A program made the position numbers and the translations under genes. Below, one piece after another: positions 17,025 to 25,677 of a stretch of 64,000 nt of DNA; within the stretch, counting starts at the first letter, position 1, and the number at the start of each line of letters is the position of its first letter. This DNA is from JBGRQA01 sp041725895 (GTDB lineage: Bacteria; Bacteroidota; Bacteroidia; Bacteroidales; Marinifilaceae), in assembly GCA_041725895.1 (NCBI GenBank), contig JBGRQA010000024.1, positions 1 through 64,000 on the forward strand. The letters are read 5' to 3'. Under the pieces are notes generated by a model that saw only the letters and a list, made by a program, of their open reading frames with translations, was not told the DNA's origin and ran no database searches.

Positions 17025-17055
17025 CAAAGATAATGAACGTACGTTCATAACGCAA
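17025..17055 (-). promoter_or_regulatory. ORP-like operon promoter with a perfect 16-bp palindromic operator in its spacer
   Basis: On the minus strand: -33 TTG (17053-17055), a 20-nt spacer, -7 TATCTTTG (17025-17032). The spacer holds ATGAACGTACGTTCAT, a perfect 16-bp palindrome (17033-17048) that touches the -7 box. A protein bound there would block RNA polymerase, so this is a repressor site; the DUF134 protein encoded 25 nt downstream is the obvious candidate. Confidence 0.75.
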
Positions 17056-17118
17056 GTTTTTTCACAAAAAAATCCAAAACTCATTTGGTTTCGGATTCTT
17101 TGAAATAATATAGATGTT

Positions 17119-19638
17119 CTAACGTAACGCTTTCAGTTCCTGATATTGGTAATGTTTATTAAAGTAGGGATGCTTAGCAAATTGAGGCCAAAAATTTGGA
17201 TTATACATCTTCGTAATTTCAGGAATCTTTATACTTTCCAGATCCACTAATTTGGCTTCAAAACCAAACTTTTCACAGTATCTTTGAGTAGACCAATTAT
17301 CATGACGACAGGCATATCGCATATAATACAAGTCGCCCTGCTTTTCGTAAAGCACCACCTTTTTTGTGAAAAATATCCTACTCTTTTCATAGGAAATTGG
17401 GTAATTCTTTTGCCAAAACTTTAACTTTTTTTCAATTGTATAAGATTCAATTTTCCGGATGGCATAATCATCAATATTAATTAAGATATAACCGTAATAT
17501 TTCTCTGGTCTAAATTGCAATGTGCTTTTGTGGGAAGGATATTTACAGTTAAACTCTATTCTAAAAACTGTTTTTCCTTGAAATTTCAAGGTGTCGGAGA
17601 GATTAAAATCATAACGAAACCATTTATTCGGATTCAGAAAACTGTTTTTTCTGTAATTCAATATATCCAAATAGGCATCATCAGTAGTAAAAGTTGTTCG
17701 TCGAAACGCTCCATGCTTGCCGGTGAGAGTATCTAATTCTGCAACTCTGGAGGCTACATGAAAATAGCGTTCCTTCACACTTTCCATGTACAGCCATCTT
17801 TTTCCATAACCATTACTATCAAAACTTTTTACTGCTGACTCATAAAAAGCCCAAAAATCTCTTTTCTTCGTTGTTAAATGCATTCGGTACAAGAAATCCT
17901 GTGAATACGCCTTTTGTGTGTAATTCTTTTTGATAGCCCTGATTGCTTTCCTCAATATCTTTTTGGAAGTTAAGCGTTCCACCGATACCCTCACTTCATT
18001 CAGGGAATAATTTTGGGCTTCAATTTTAATTTCTGATATAGCACTATCCAGTAATTCCTTTACCGGGAGAAATTGTGTTGTATATCCAATGCATGAAACA
18101 GATAGAGTATCCTGTAGGTTATCCTTTGAAATATCAAGCTTAAAACAACCATCTAAATTGCTCATGGTACCATTAGGATAGTTTTTAATACCAATATTCA
18201 CATAGGGAACCGGTTTTTCCTTTTTACTGTCAACAATTCTTCCTGAAATTCTCGCGGATACCTGAGATGAATTAAGAGCTCGATATGTATATACTTCCTT
18301 GGGTGCTCTTTCAGGTTTTATGGAATTAGTAACAAACTCTTCGACATTTTTCTTGGGAGAAATAGGTTCATCATTTTCTGTCTCTTCCCCTCTATAGAAA
18401 TGCGTTGGATTGGTTTCTTTCAAGTACAGAATAGCATCAAATACTTTCCCCCATATTCCTTTCACTGGAAGGTAGTCAAAGGCATAGCTTGTTATCGTAT
18501 CCTTTTTATTCAAAGGCAATATGGCGTAGGTCAGGGATAAATCTTTTTTCAATTTTGCTTCCAAACTGTTTTTCTTCAGATTCGGTAACTCTTTTGGCTT
18601 TTCGGAGATAGAACCATAAGTTCCGGAAGCGCAAGTTGTTCCCAAAATGAAAACATTTTCCGCCCCAAGGTCTCTTTTCAGAATGCTCCCCATGGGTTTA
18701 AACCTCTGCAGCTCCTCCTCTTCCAACTGGTTTACCTGGTCTGCAAAATGATCATTGGCTCCCCAGCAAATTATTTTCTTTCCAGGATTGTGTTTAATAA
18801 AATACAAAAGATTCTCTGCCATCAATCGATCTCTCACATTACTATCTGAAGCTTTAAATTCAGATCTGGATTTTCGGCCCGGATGATTGTGATAATAATC
18901 TGAGACTACTTCCCTCAAATTGTAAATTAAATGCATCCAGAAATGGACTGGAAGCCCATTAACACTTGAAGTTAAATCCTTTTTATCCAGCTTTAACTCA
19001 ATAGTTTTTAAAATTTGATTCAATTCTTTCAAATTAAAGTCATCGGGTACATCAAAGCTCTCACTTAAATAATTGATCGCTTCGTTCAAAAGTGCCAACT
19101 CCTTTTCTTTTAACTTATAATTCAATTGTTCCGTAAGTTGATAAAGATCTCCCAAAAGCATTTCTGAGCTGTATTCTCCTAGTAATTGACAATCAAATCC
19201 AGTTAGTGACCATTCTTTCTGCGTTCGATTAAGATAACTGAGTAGAGGTTGGAATTCTTGTGACATTACCCAAATTGGTGAAATGCTTCGCTGCCAGCAT
19301 TCCAATGGACAATCCCCATCCTTTATACTTTGAGGAATCTTATTGAAACTGTAGAACCCACTTTCAAAAGCTAAAGCATCAAATCCCATTTCCTCATGGA
19401 GAAATCGAATCAAACGGGTTTTTGCTTCAAACACATTCCCTTCCCCATGAGTTGCTTCACCCATTAAAACGATTTTTGCCTCTCCAATTAGCTTTTTAAA
19501 CTCATGAAGATCATGATAATCTTTGAACTCAGGAGAGATACTTTTTAGAGGTATGGTTTGGATTGACAACTTTTTCCTGCTCTGTCCAAATGTGGATAAG
19601 GTAAGAGCTAGGAATAGCAGTAGAATAGGGTACTTCAT
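17119..19638 (-). CDS. Secreted erythromycin-esterase-like protein fused to a CarboxypepD_reg-like C-terminal part
   Basis: An 839-residue protein with a signal peptide (residues 1-19, ending STFGQ). Residues ~30-410 match the erythromycin esterase fold (MGEATHGEGNVFEAKTRLI near 58 and GANDHFADQVNQL near 293, whose His and Glu residues are the catalytic set). Residues ~455-545 form a CarboxypepD_reg-like beta domain (GRIVDSKKEKPVPYVNIGI). The last ~290 residues are a separate beta-rich part seen in other Bacteroidota outer-surface proteins. Transport across the inner membrane means it is unlikely to be a cytoplasmic macrolide esterase; the natural substrate is unknown. It is monocistronic. 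Confidence 0.8.
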   Translation of the reverse strand: MKYPILLLFLALTLSTFGQSRKKLSIQTIPLKSISPEFKDYHDLHEFKKLIGEAKIVLMGEATHGEGNVFEAKTRLIRFLHEEMGFDALAFESGFYSFNKIPQSIKDGDCPLECWQRSISPIWVMSQEFQPLLSYLNRTQKEWSLTGFDCQLLGEYSSEMLLGDLYQLTEQLNYKLKEKELALLNEAINYLSESFDVPDDFNLKELNQILKTIELKLDKKDLTSSVNGLPVHFWMHLIYNLREVVSDYYHNHPGRKSRSEFKASDSNVRDRLMAENLLYFIKHNPGKKIICWGANDHFADQVNQLEEEELQRFKPMGSILKRDLGAENVFILGTTCASGTYGSISEKPKELPNLKKNSLEAKLKKDLSLTYAILPLNKKDTITSYAFDYLPVKGIWGKVFDAILYLKETNPTHFYRGEETENDEPISPKKNVEEFVTNSIKPERAPKEVYTYRALNSSQVSARISGRIVDSKKEKPVPYVNIGIKNYPNGTMSNLDGCFKLDISKDNLQDTLSVSCIGYTTQFLPVKELLDSAISEIKIEAQNYSLNEVRVSVERLTSKKILRKAIRAIKKNYTQKAYSQDFLYRMHLTTKKRDFWAFYESAVKSFDSNGYGKRWLYMESVKERYFHVASRVAELDTLTGKHGAFRRTTFTTDDAYLDILNYRKNSFLNPNKWFRYDFNLSDTLKFQGKTVFRIEFNCKYPSHKSTLQFRPEKYYGYILINIDDYAIRKIESYTIEKKLKFWQKNYPISYEKSRIFFTKKVVLYEKQGDLYYMRYACRHDNWSTQRYCEKFGFEAKLVDLESIKIPEITKMYNPNFWPQFAKHPYFNKHYQYQELKALR

Positions 19639-19715
19639 TTTAGTTTTAAGTATTGATTTGAAACCCTACAAACAAAAGGAAATCGGATGATGAAAAATTG
19701 TATTTTTCTGCCAAA

Positions 19716-20510
19716 CTAAAACTCCTCAAACCATAAGGCGTCACTTTTCACACATACCAAACTCTTTAACAGTTCCTTGGGGGATTTTGTAGAAATACTT
19801 TTGCATTCCCGTGAAAAATGTGCCTGATCAAAATAGCCTTGATCATAAGCCACTCCTGTTAATTTTTCCTTGTTATCCTCTTTTGCCTGATTTAGAGAGT
19901 TTCTCAAACGAATGATTCGATTAAATTGCTTTGGAGTTAAATAACTTAACTCTTTAAATTGACGATAGAAAGTACGCTCTGGCTGCTGATACAAGGTCTT
20001 CATTCTTTCATTGGGGTAAAAATTCTCACTCAATTTTCCATACTCATTCCCTTTGACTTGTAAAAAATCCAGCAGTTGGTCCAATCTCTTTTGTGGCTCA
20101 TCATTTAGATTTTCAAGTACTTTTTCCAACAGTTCAAATTCTTTTCCCCACAGTGTAGCAGCTAACATAACCTCACTTTTGGAAGCTGCTTGAAATGCTC
20201 TTGAAAGAAAGCAATCCAATGCTAATGGTTTAAATGCTATGGAAAGCTCGTGAAAAGGCCCCTTCGTTTTTACCCTAATTGGTTTTGTATAGGGCAATAC
20301 AATATAACTTGAAACTGAATGATGGCAAGGTTGGATTCTAATACCCTGATTACTATCTATTAGTTCTGCATTGAAAAGGATGCTTAACATAGGGAATACG
20401 GATGGCATACAATTGTAGTTCGACACCTCTCCCGCTTCCATTTCTATATAATAGGCATTATGAATAAAAGGTTTTAGTAGGGAATCTTCAATAGAAAGAA
20501 ATTTTACCAT
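19716..20510 (-). CDS. AraC-family transcriptional regulator
   Basis: The 264-residue protein has a DUF6597-like N-terminal sensor (residues ~1-150) and an AraC DNA-binding domain (~165-260) with the two helix-turn-helices recognisable as PERTFYRQFKELSYLTPKQF and VAYDQGYFDQAHFSRECK. It is 77 nt downstream of the start of the esterase-fusion gene region and lies on the same strand just upstream of it, so the esterase is a possible target. The ligand is unknown. Confidence 0.85.
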   Translation of the reverse strand: MVKFLSIEDSLLKPFIHNAYYIEMEAGEVSNYNCMPSVFPMLSILFNAELIDSNQGIRIQPCHHSVSSYIVLPYTKPIRVKTKGPFHELSIAFKPLALDCFLSRAFQAASKSEVMLAATLWGKEFELLEKVLENLNDEPQKRLDQLLDFLQVKGNEYGKLSENFYPNERMKTLYQQPERTFYRQFKELSYLTPKQFNRIIRLRNSLNQAKEDNKEKLTGVAYDQGYFDQAHFSRECKSISTKSPKELLKSLVCVKSDALWFEEF

Positions 20511-20620
20511 CCTTAATTATTATGAAAAATGCAAATATAAGACATGAATAGTAAGACTGCAACTACCTGGAACTTTATTTGGGATCATATTTCTTCGAGT
20601 TAACATTTTTATCCCTTTTC

Positions 20621-20663
20621 GGACAAATGTCCTGTTAGAATTAACTAAATGGTTATATTTTTG
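20621..20663 (+). promoter_or_regulatory. Promoter with upstream GGACA-AA-TGTCC palindrome
   Basis: -7 TATTTTTG at 20656-20663; the -33 region is weak (TGTT at 20633-20636). A palindrome with perfect 5-bp arms (20621-20632) sits directly upstream of it, the same layout as at 9002-9045. The following gene encodes a Crp/Fnr-type protein, which may bind here. Confidence 0.6.
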
Positions 20664-20682
20664 CAATCAAATTATAAAGATC

Positions 20683-21321
20683 ATGAGTTACTTCAAACTG
20701 TTTCAGCGATTTCAGGAACAAACAACCGAAAAAATCGAAATTCTCGACTACAAGAAGGGAGAAATAGTAATCCAACAGGATGGTAAACCGGAATATGTCT
20801 ACATCCTTTTGGTAGGGGGTATAAAGGTCTATCATTCCAATAGTAAAGGTCAGAACTTTCTTTTCGGTATTTTTGAGAAGGATGAAATCTTTGGTGAATT
20901 GGAAGTTCAAGTTCAAACTCCTTTTTTTAACTCGGTTTGTTGTATACGGGATTCCAAAGTTGCCCGAATCACCCATACTACCTATAAAAACTGGTTGAAA
21001 AGTGATCCAGAGTTTGCCCTTTACGTTAATAAGAAATTATGCACAAAAATTGCCAACTCCTCGTGGCGAATGGTTGAATACAACTTTTTCCCACTAGAGT
21101 ACCACGTTTTGAAGTATTTGGTTGACGCATCAGATAATTTGGAAGCTCTCGAATTTTTATTCAATAAGCAGGATATGACGCATTATCTGGGCAGTAATCC
21201 AAGAAGCATAAACCGGATTCTTAAGCAATTTTCGGATGAAGGAATGATTGAAGGAAACAAGAATAGAATGATTATTCTTGATAAGGAAATGATTAGAAAA
21301 CGAATTTTAAGTTATTTATAG
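20683..21321 (+). CDS. Crp/Fnr-family transcriptional regulator
   Basis: A 212-residue regulator with an N-terminal cyclic-nucleotide-like domain (GEIVIQQDGKPEYVYILLVG, ~26-45, and GEIFGELEVQ-like DEIFGELEVQ near 67) and a C-terminal winged helix (FNKQDMTHYLGSNPRSINRI, recognition helix near 168-180). It has four scattered cysteines, none in an Fnr cluster arrangement. It heads a three-gene operon with a HAD hydrolase (7 nt later) and a CAT-like acetyltransferase. A palindrome next to its own -33 region suggests positive autoregulation. Confidence 0.85.
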   Translation: MSYFKLFQRFQEQTTEKIEILDYKKGEIVIQQDGKPEYVYILLVGGIKVYHSNSKGQNFLFGIFEKDEIFGELEVQVQTPFFNSVCCIRDSKVARITHTTYKNWLKSDPEFALYVNKKLCTKIANSSWRMVEYNFFPLEYHVLKYLVDASDNLEALEFLFNKQDMTHYLGSNPRSINRILKQFSDEGMIEGNKNRMIILDKEMIRKRILSYL

Positions 21322-21328
21322 AGAATTA

Positions 21329-22018
21329 ATGATAGAATTGATCGCATTTGACGCAGATGATACACTTTGGCCTAATGAAAGCTACTTTTTCCAAAGTCAG
21401 AAGGAATACGCAAGGCTTATGAGTGTATATGGAAGCAAGGAAGAAATTTTGGAGCGTCTCCACAACACCCAAATGAAGAATTTGGGCAAATATGGCTATG
21501 GGATAAAGGCTTATACCCTATCGATGATAGATAATGCGTTGGAAATTTCCAGCAACAATTTGTCAGGAGAGATAACTGCACAAATTCTGGAGCTTGGAAC
21601 AGCTATGATAACCAAACCTGTTACCCCCCTGGAAAATGTTGCTTTGGTACTTGAAAGACTTTCGAAAAGTCACCAATTGATAACCATTACCAAGGGCGAT
21701 TTATTAGATCAAAACCGGAAAATGGAGCGCTCCGGATTGCAAAAGTATTTTTCAGAAGTGATCGTTGTAAGCGAAAAGGATAATGATACCTACCAGGAGA
21801 TACTGGATCAACGGAATGTGACTGCAGAAAAATTCCTGATGGTAGGGAATTCAATGAAATCGGATATCCTTCCCGTTCTCAACATCGGTGGCTATGGAGC
21901 CTATGTCCCCTTCGAATTCACATGGCAACACGAAAGAGTGAATGAACCTGTGAAACATGAAAAACTGTTTGAGCTAAAGGAGATGCAAGAATTGTTGAAC
22001 CTGAAATTTTTCAACTAA
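21329..22018 (+). CDS. HAD-superfamily hydrolase
   Basis: The 229-residue protein has HAD motif I (DADDTLW at residues 8-14), a conserved threonine/lysine in TITKGD (motif II/III, ~119-124) and motif IV (GNSMKSDILP, ~173-182, ending in the metal-binding Asp). This is a phosphatase or dehalogenase type with a helical cap. The substrate is unknown. It is the middle gene of the operon and overlaps the next gene by one base (TAATG). Confidence 0.85.
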   Translation: MIELIAFDADDTLWPNESYFFQSQKEYARLMSVYGSKEEILERLHNTQMKNLGKYGYGIKAYTLSMIDNALEISSNNLSGEITAQILELGTAMITKPVTPLENVALVLERLSKSHQLITITKGDLLDQNRKMERSGLQKYFSEVIVVSEKDNDTYQEILDQRNVTAEKFLMVGNSMKSDILPVLNIGGYGAYVPFEFTWQHERVNEPVKHEKLFELKEMQELLNLKFFN

Positions 22019-22635
22019 TGCAAATCATTGATACCGCAAATTGGGCTCGAAAGGCTCAGTACGAGTTTTTTAAAGATTTTGAGGATCCCTTCTTCGGTGT
22101 GACCGTAGAGGTAGAGTGTACAGCTCTGTATCAATTGGCCAGGGAAAAAAAACAATCCTTTTTTATTCATTATATGCACAAAGCCTTAATGGCAATGAAT
22201 GAAATTGATGAGTTCAAGCTAAGAATCGACGGCGATAATGTGATAAAAGTAGACTGCATCCATGGTACCACTACAGTATTTAAGGAGGATCATACTTTTG
22301 CCTTCTCCTGGTTCGATTACATCGAGGATTTTGAGGAATTCTACAGGCAAACTCAGAAAATTCTGGATGCGGCACGAAAAGATAAAAGTTTAGAGCCATC
22401 CTCTACATTAGATGTTGTGCATGTATCGGTAACTCCCTGGATGAGTTTTACCCAGATAAAGCATCCACGAACCAAAGCCCAAACAGATTCTATTCCCAAA
22501 ATTCTGTTCGGAAAAGCCCAGTTAAAGGATGGTAAACTGATGATGCCTGTGAATGTTGAGGCCAACCATGCCCTGATGGATGGATATCACCTGAGCCTGT
22601 TTTTCAAGCGATTTGAGGAGCTAATGATGCAATAA
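22018..22635 (+). CDS. Chloramphenicol acetyltransferase-like (CatA family) protein
   Basis: A 205-residue homotrimeric-type CAT. The catalytic segment is NHALMDGYHLSLFF near residue 182: the histidine that acts as general base and the following DG are kept, while the usual first His of HHxxxDG is Asn. The FxWFxYIEDF segment is also seen (FSWFDYIEDFEEFYRQTQ). Many chromosomal CatA relatives acetylate other or unknown substrates, so resistance should not be assumed. It is cotranscribed with the HAD gene. Confidence 0.8.
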   Translation: MQIIDTANWARKAQYEFFKDFEDPFFGVTVEVECTALYQLAREKKQSFFIHYMHKALMAMNEIDEFKLRIDGDNVIKVDCIHGTTTVFKEDHTFAFSWFDYIEDFEEFYRQTQKILDAARKDKSLEPSSTLDVVHVSVTPWMSFTQIKHPRTKAQTDSIPKILFGKAQLKDGKLMMPVNVEANHALMDGYHLSLFFKRFEELMMQ

Positions 22636-22664
22636 AAGCTTAATTGTATTATATAATGTATCAG

Positions 22665-22694
22665 AAATCCCTGCCTCCTTTGAGACAGGGATTT
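22665..22694 (+). terminator. Terminator of the crp-HAD-CAT operon
   Basis: A hairpin with arms AAATCCCTG(C)CT and AG(A)CAGGGATTT followed by T-rich sequence, 30 nt after the CAT-like stop codon. Confidence 0.75.
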
Positions 22695-22823
22695 TATATT
22701 AAAAGGGCTGAAGCTCTGTGTAAATGGATATCATTGATACTCCGAATTGAAGGAAAGAGCTGCTGAAAAAGAAAATCTTTAGCCTAACTTACCCGAATCA
22801 ATTCTACTATTCATTACTGGAAA

Positions 22824-23588
22824 CTAAAAAACCATCAATTCCTTGATTACTTCCTGATAATTCCTACCGGTAATAATTTTAGAGGAATTGTAATTGTTCA
22901 GTTTCAAAATATACTTTCCTCCCATATATCTTTTTATCTCCTTAATATATGATATATTTATTATGAAGCCTCTTTGCACCCTAGCAAAACCATTACCAAG
23001 TTTTTCTTCAAGATAGTTCAGGCTATGATCGATAAGGTATTCCTTTCCTGAAATGGTATGAATCTTCACATATTTATCTTCTGCAGCAAAATGTGATACA
23101 TCCTCCAAACTTACAAAAATCACACGGTCACCTATTTTGACAGGAATTGACGTCAACTCTTTTCTGGTGAACTTATTGATGTGCTGAGACAGTAGCTTTT
23201 CAATATCCGTTTGAATTTCATTTGGTCTCAACAGGTCCAATTTCTCAATAGATCTGCTTAAACAATCTTCTTTTAAGGGTTTCAAAAGGTAATCTACACT
23301 ACAGGTTTCAAAAGCTTTTAAAGCATACTGGTCGTAGGCAGTACAAAATATCACCAAGGGCTGATGTGTGATTTCCTGAAGTACTTCAAAACCAGATTTC
23401 CCTGGCATCTGAATGTCTAGAAAAATCAAATCCGGTTTTAAAAATTCAATTTGTTCAATAGCTTGGTTTCCATTTCGAATCTCCCCAACGATTTCAATTC
23501 TATTTGTGTAATGCTGAAGCATCTTCTTCAACCTTTCTCGTGCTAATGCTTCATCATCTATTATTATGGTGCGGTAGTTTATTGTCAT
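22824..23588 (-). CDS. LytTR-family response regulator
   Basis: The start at 23588 (MTINYRTIIIDDEALARERL) is chosen because it opens the receiver domain; the longer frame only overlaps the kinase gene. Receiver residues ~6-120: acidic pair DDE, phosphoacceptor Asp in LIFLDIQMPGKSG, and the conserved K in LLKPLK. LytTR DNA-binding domain ~150-253 (SLEDVSHFAAEDKYVKIHT, then RVQRGFIINISYI). It pairs with the LytS-type kinase encoded just upstream (3 nt apart). Confidence 0.92.
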   Translation of the reverse strand: MTINYRTIIIDDEALARERLKKMLQHYTNRIEIVGEIRNGNQAIEQIEFLKPDLIFLDIQMPGKSGFEVLQEITHQPLVIFCTAYDQYALKAFETCSVDYLLKPLKEDCLSRSIEKLDLLRPNEIQTDIEKLLSQHINKFTRKELTSIPVKIGDRVIFVSLEDVSHFAAEDKYVKIHTISGKEYLIDHSLNYLEEKLGNGFARVQRGFIINISYIKEIKRYMGGKYILKLNNYNSSKIITGRNYQEVIKELMVF

Positions 23589-23590
23589 GA

Positions 23591-25393
23591 TTAAAATGTT
23601 CGTTGTACAAGAGGAATGCTGATACAAAAATTTTTTTTCGGTGTGTTTTCCCATTTTATCATTGCCAATTCTCCGTATAGAATATTCAGTTTTTCATACA
23701 AACTTTGCAAGCCATAACCAGAGATGGGCGTATCAGGAAAGTCGGGCCCATTATCGAACACACACACATTCAAAAAGTTATTCGTCTTAAAGATTTTCAA
23801 TTTGATTTCCCCTTTTTCCTGAATCGCCGCAACTCCATGCTTCACGGCATTCTCAATTAAGGGTTGAATCAGAAAACGAGGAATCAAATAGGCTTCCAAC
23901 CCATCCTCCAGCTCTATTGCAAATTCCAGATCGTCACCAAATCGAACCTGTTCAATTTGAAGATAGGTATTTGCCATTTCAACTTCTTTCGAAATCTCAA
24001 TCATATCCTGGTCTTTTCGATTGATCGCATACCTGAAAAAGTCGGAGAGAGCCAATGCCATTTGTTCCGTTTTTTTGGGGTCGATATAGGCTAATGTAGC
24101 AATAGAATTCAAGGAGTTGTATAAAAAATGTGGATTGATTCTGGAATGTAAAGCCTGCAATTCCGCTTTAGTTTTCAACAATTTCAATTGAGACAGTTCT
24201 ATGTCTTTCTTTCTAATCTCCTGAATGTTATTATAATTCACATAATTAAATACAACACGTAAACCTGCTGTTGACAAGATGATAACAATCTCTTCCATAC
24301 CCACACACAATTCCCATATCCTACTAGATCCATTAGTGACCAGCATAACAGAAAAGAATCGAAACAGAACAAAAAATAATTCAGCAAATAGAACTGTGGA
24401 GAGAAATTGAAGAAGTAATCTTAAAGAAATCCTCTCCAGGTATTTAAATACTACATATTCCAGAAGGTAGAGCCCGTTCAAAACTACAAATAGTAGTATT
24501 TCCAATTCCATAATCAGTAGAAACCACCTGGTCCATGAAAACAATAATGTTGGAATAAAGCTATGGGCAATGTAATAAAATACATAACCACATTGGGCAA
24601 CGAGCATTCCCTGTTTGATGAACGCCCTCCATCCCCTGCTTTCAATCGTAAAGATTTTCAACCTTAACAGGACTAAAAACAGCAGTAATCCAAGAAACAC
24701 CCCCACCATCTCCGAAATATTTTTAACTCTATTTCCATAACGATAGTATAAATATTCTATGGGTGATCCGTAAAAACTCTTCTTAAATTGCTCGTAAAAA
24801 TCCGGAGAATATAATTTTTCAATAATAAATCTGTCGACAGCTGTAAAACTAGATTTTTCCGGATCCTTTTCTTGAAAAACACTACAAACTATTCCGGTAT
24901 CTCCGTTGGAATTATGCTTTTTTTGAGTTAAACCTCTCAAAAGGTAATAGGTTAAATGCTTATTCCTCGCATCCTGGCTTTCTCCGTTTATAAAATTGAG
25001 TACATACCCTCTTGATACAATCGCTCCTTTAGGACCAGCATCAAAACTGGAGGAAGTCAACATCCCTTTGTTAGCAGGATTATCGATATCTAGAACTATA
25101 TTCCCAACAGAATCTGTCAATTCGATATCAACTGTAGAGATTAATCCTCTTAATTCAACAATTAAATTTCGCACACATAAGGAATCTCCATCTGTCACAT
25201 TTCCTTTTAATTGAACCTTTATGTCCTTTTCAAATCTAGCAGCATAAGTATTCGGAGGTAAGATTTTGGCTCTTAAAAAATTCCAATACATTTTTACAAG
25301 ACGGGGATCATCTTTGGATAATTGGCTAAAGGAGGCGGTACTAAGTAAAATAAAAGGAATAAAAAATAGTACTTGTAGAATTCGTTGTTTCAT
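23591..25393 (-). CDS. LytS-like sensor histidine kinase (His_kinase PF06580 type)
   Basis: A 600-residue kinase with a signal peptide (1-23), an extracytoplasmic region of about 200 residues, several transmembrane helices (~230-400), a short coiled coil and the catalytic part. The phosphorylated His is in LHSRINPHFLYNSLNSI (~418), with the N box as FLIQPLIENAVKHGV and the G box DNGPDFPDTPISGYGL. Such kinases pair with LytTR regulators, here the next gene. The periplasmic region is not a domain I can name. Confidence 0.9.
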   Translation of the reverse strand: MKQRILQVLFFIPFILLSTASFSQLSKDDPRLVKMYWNFLRAKILPPNTYAARFEKDIKVQLKGNVTDGDSLCVRNLIVELRGLISTVDIELTDSVGNIVLDIDNPANKGMLTSSSFDAGPKGAIVSRGYVLNFINGESQDARNKHLTYYLLRGLTQKKHNSNGDTGIVCSVFQEKDPEKSSFTAVDRFIIEKLYSPDFYEQFKKSFYGSPIEYLYYRYGNRVKNISEMVGVFLGLLLFLVLLRLKIFTIESRGWRAFIKQGMLVAQCGYVFYYIAHSFIPTLLFSWTRWFLLIMELEILLFVVLNGLYLLEYVVFKYLERISLRLLLQFLSTVLFAELFFVLFRFFSVMLVTNGSSRIWELCVGMEEIVIILSTAGLRVVFNYVNYNNIQEIRKKDIELSQLKLLKTKAELQALHSRINPHFLYNSLNSIATLAYIDPKKTEQMALALSDFFRYAINRKDQDMIEISKEVEMANTYLQIEQVRFGDDLEFAIELEDGLEAYLIPRFLIQPLIENAVKHGVAAIQEKGEIKLKIFKTNNFLNVCVFDNGPDFPDTPISGYGLQSLYEKLNILYGELAMIKWENTPKKNFCISIPLVQRTF

Positions 25394-25580
25394 AGTAATC
25401 TATTTAAAAGTTTCCTCAAAGAAACTTTTCGGGCACTAAAACTACAACATAATTCCGACAAGTTGCACTTTTGATATGATAAATGGCATTATGTGATTTA
25501 TTAATAAATCGAGAGAAATGAACTCCAGGCATCCTATACATTGGCGGCAAAATTATTGAAAAAACTCCATTAATCAATTG

Positions 25581-25600
25581 CCCCGGCCTTTAAGCCGGGG
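25581..25600. other. GC-rich hairpin downstream of the phosphofructokinase gene
   Basis: Perfect 7-bp arms CCCCGGC and GCCGGGG with a 6-nt loop stand out from the A/T-rich surroundings. No T run follows on either strand, so it may be a processing or weak termination site for the phosphofructokinase transcript, whose stop codon is at 25678. Confidence 0.4.
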
Positions 25601-25677
25601 AACACATGGAGCTCAAGGAGGAGAAGGGCCTTAGTCCTTTCCATTGCATGAAATCTTCATCCAGCCTAACGATCGAA

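Noticed and set aside
22018..22635. Chloramphenicol resistance gene
   Set aside because: Fold and general-base His are CAT-like, but the first His is replaced by Asn and there is no mobile context; resistance is not claimed.
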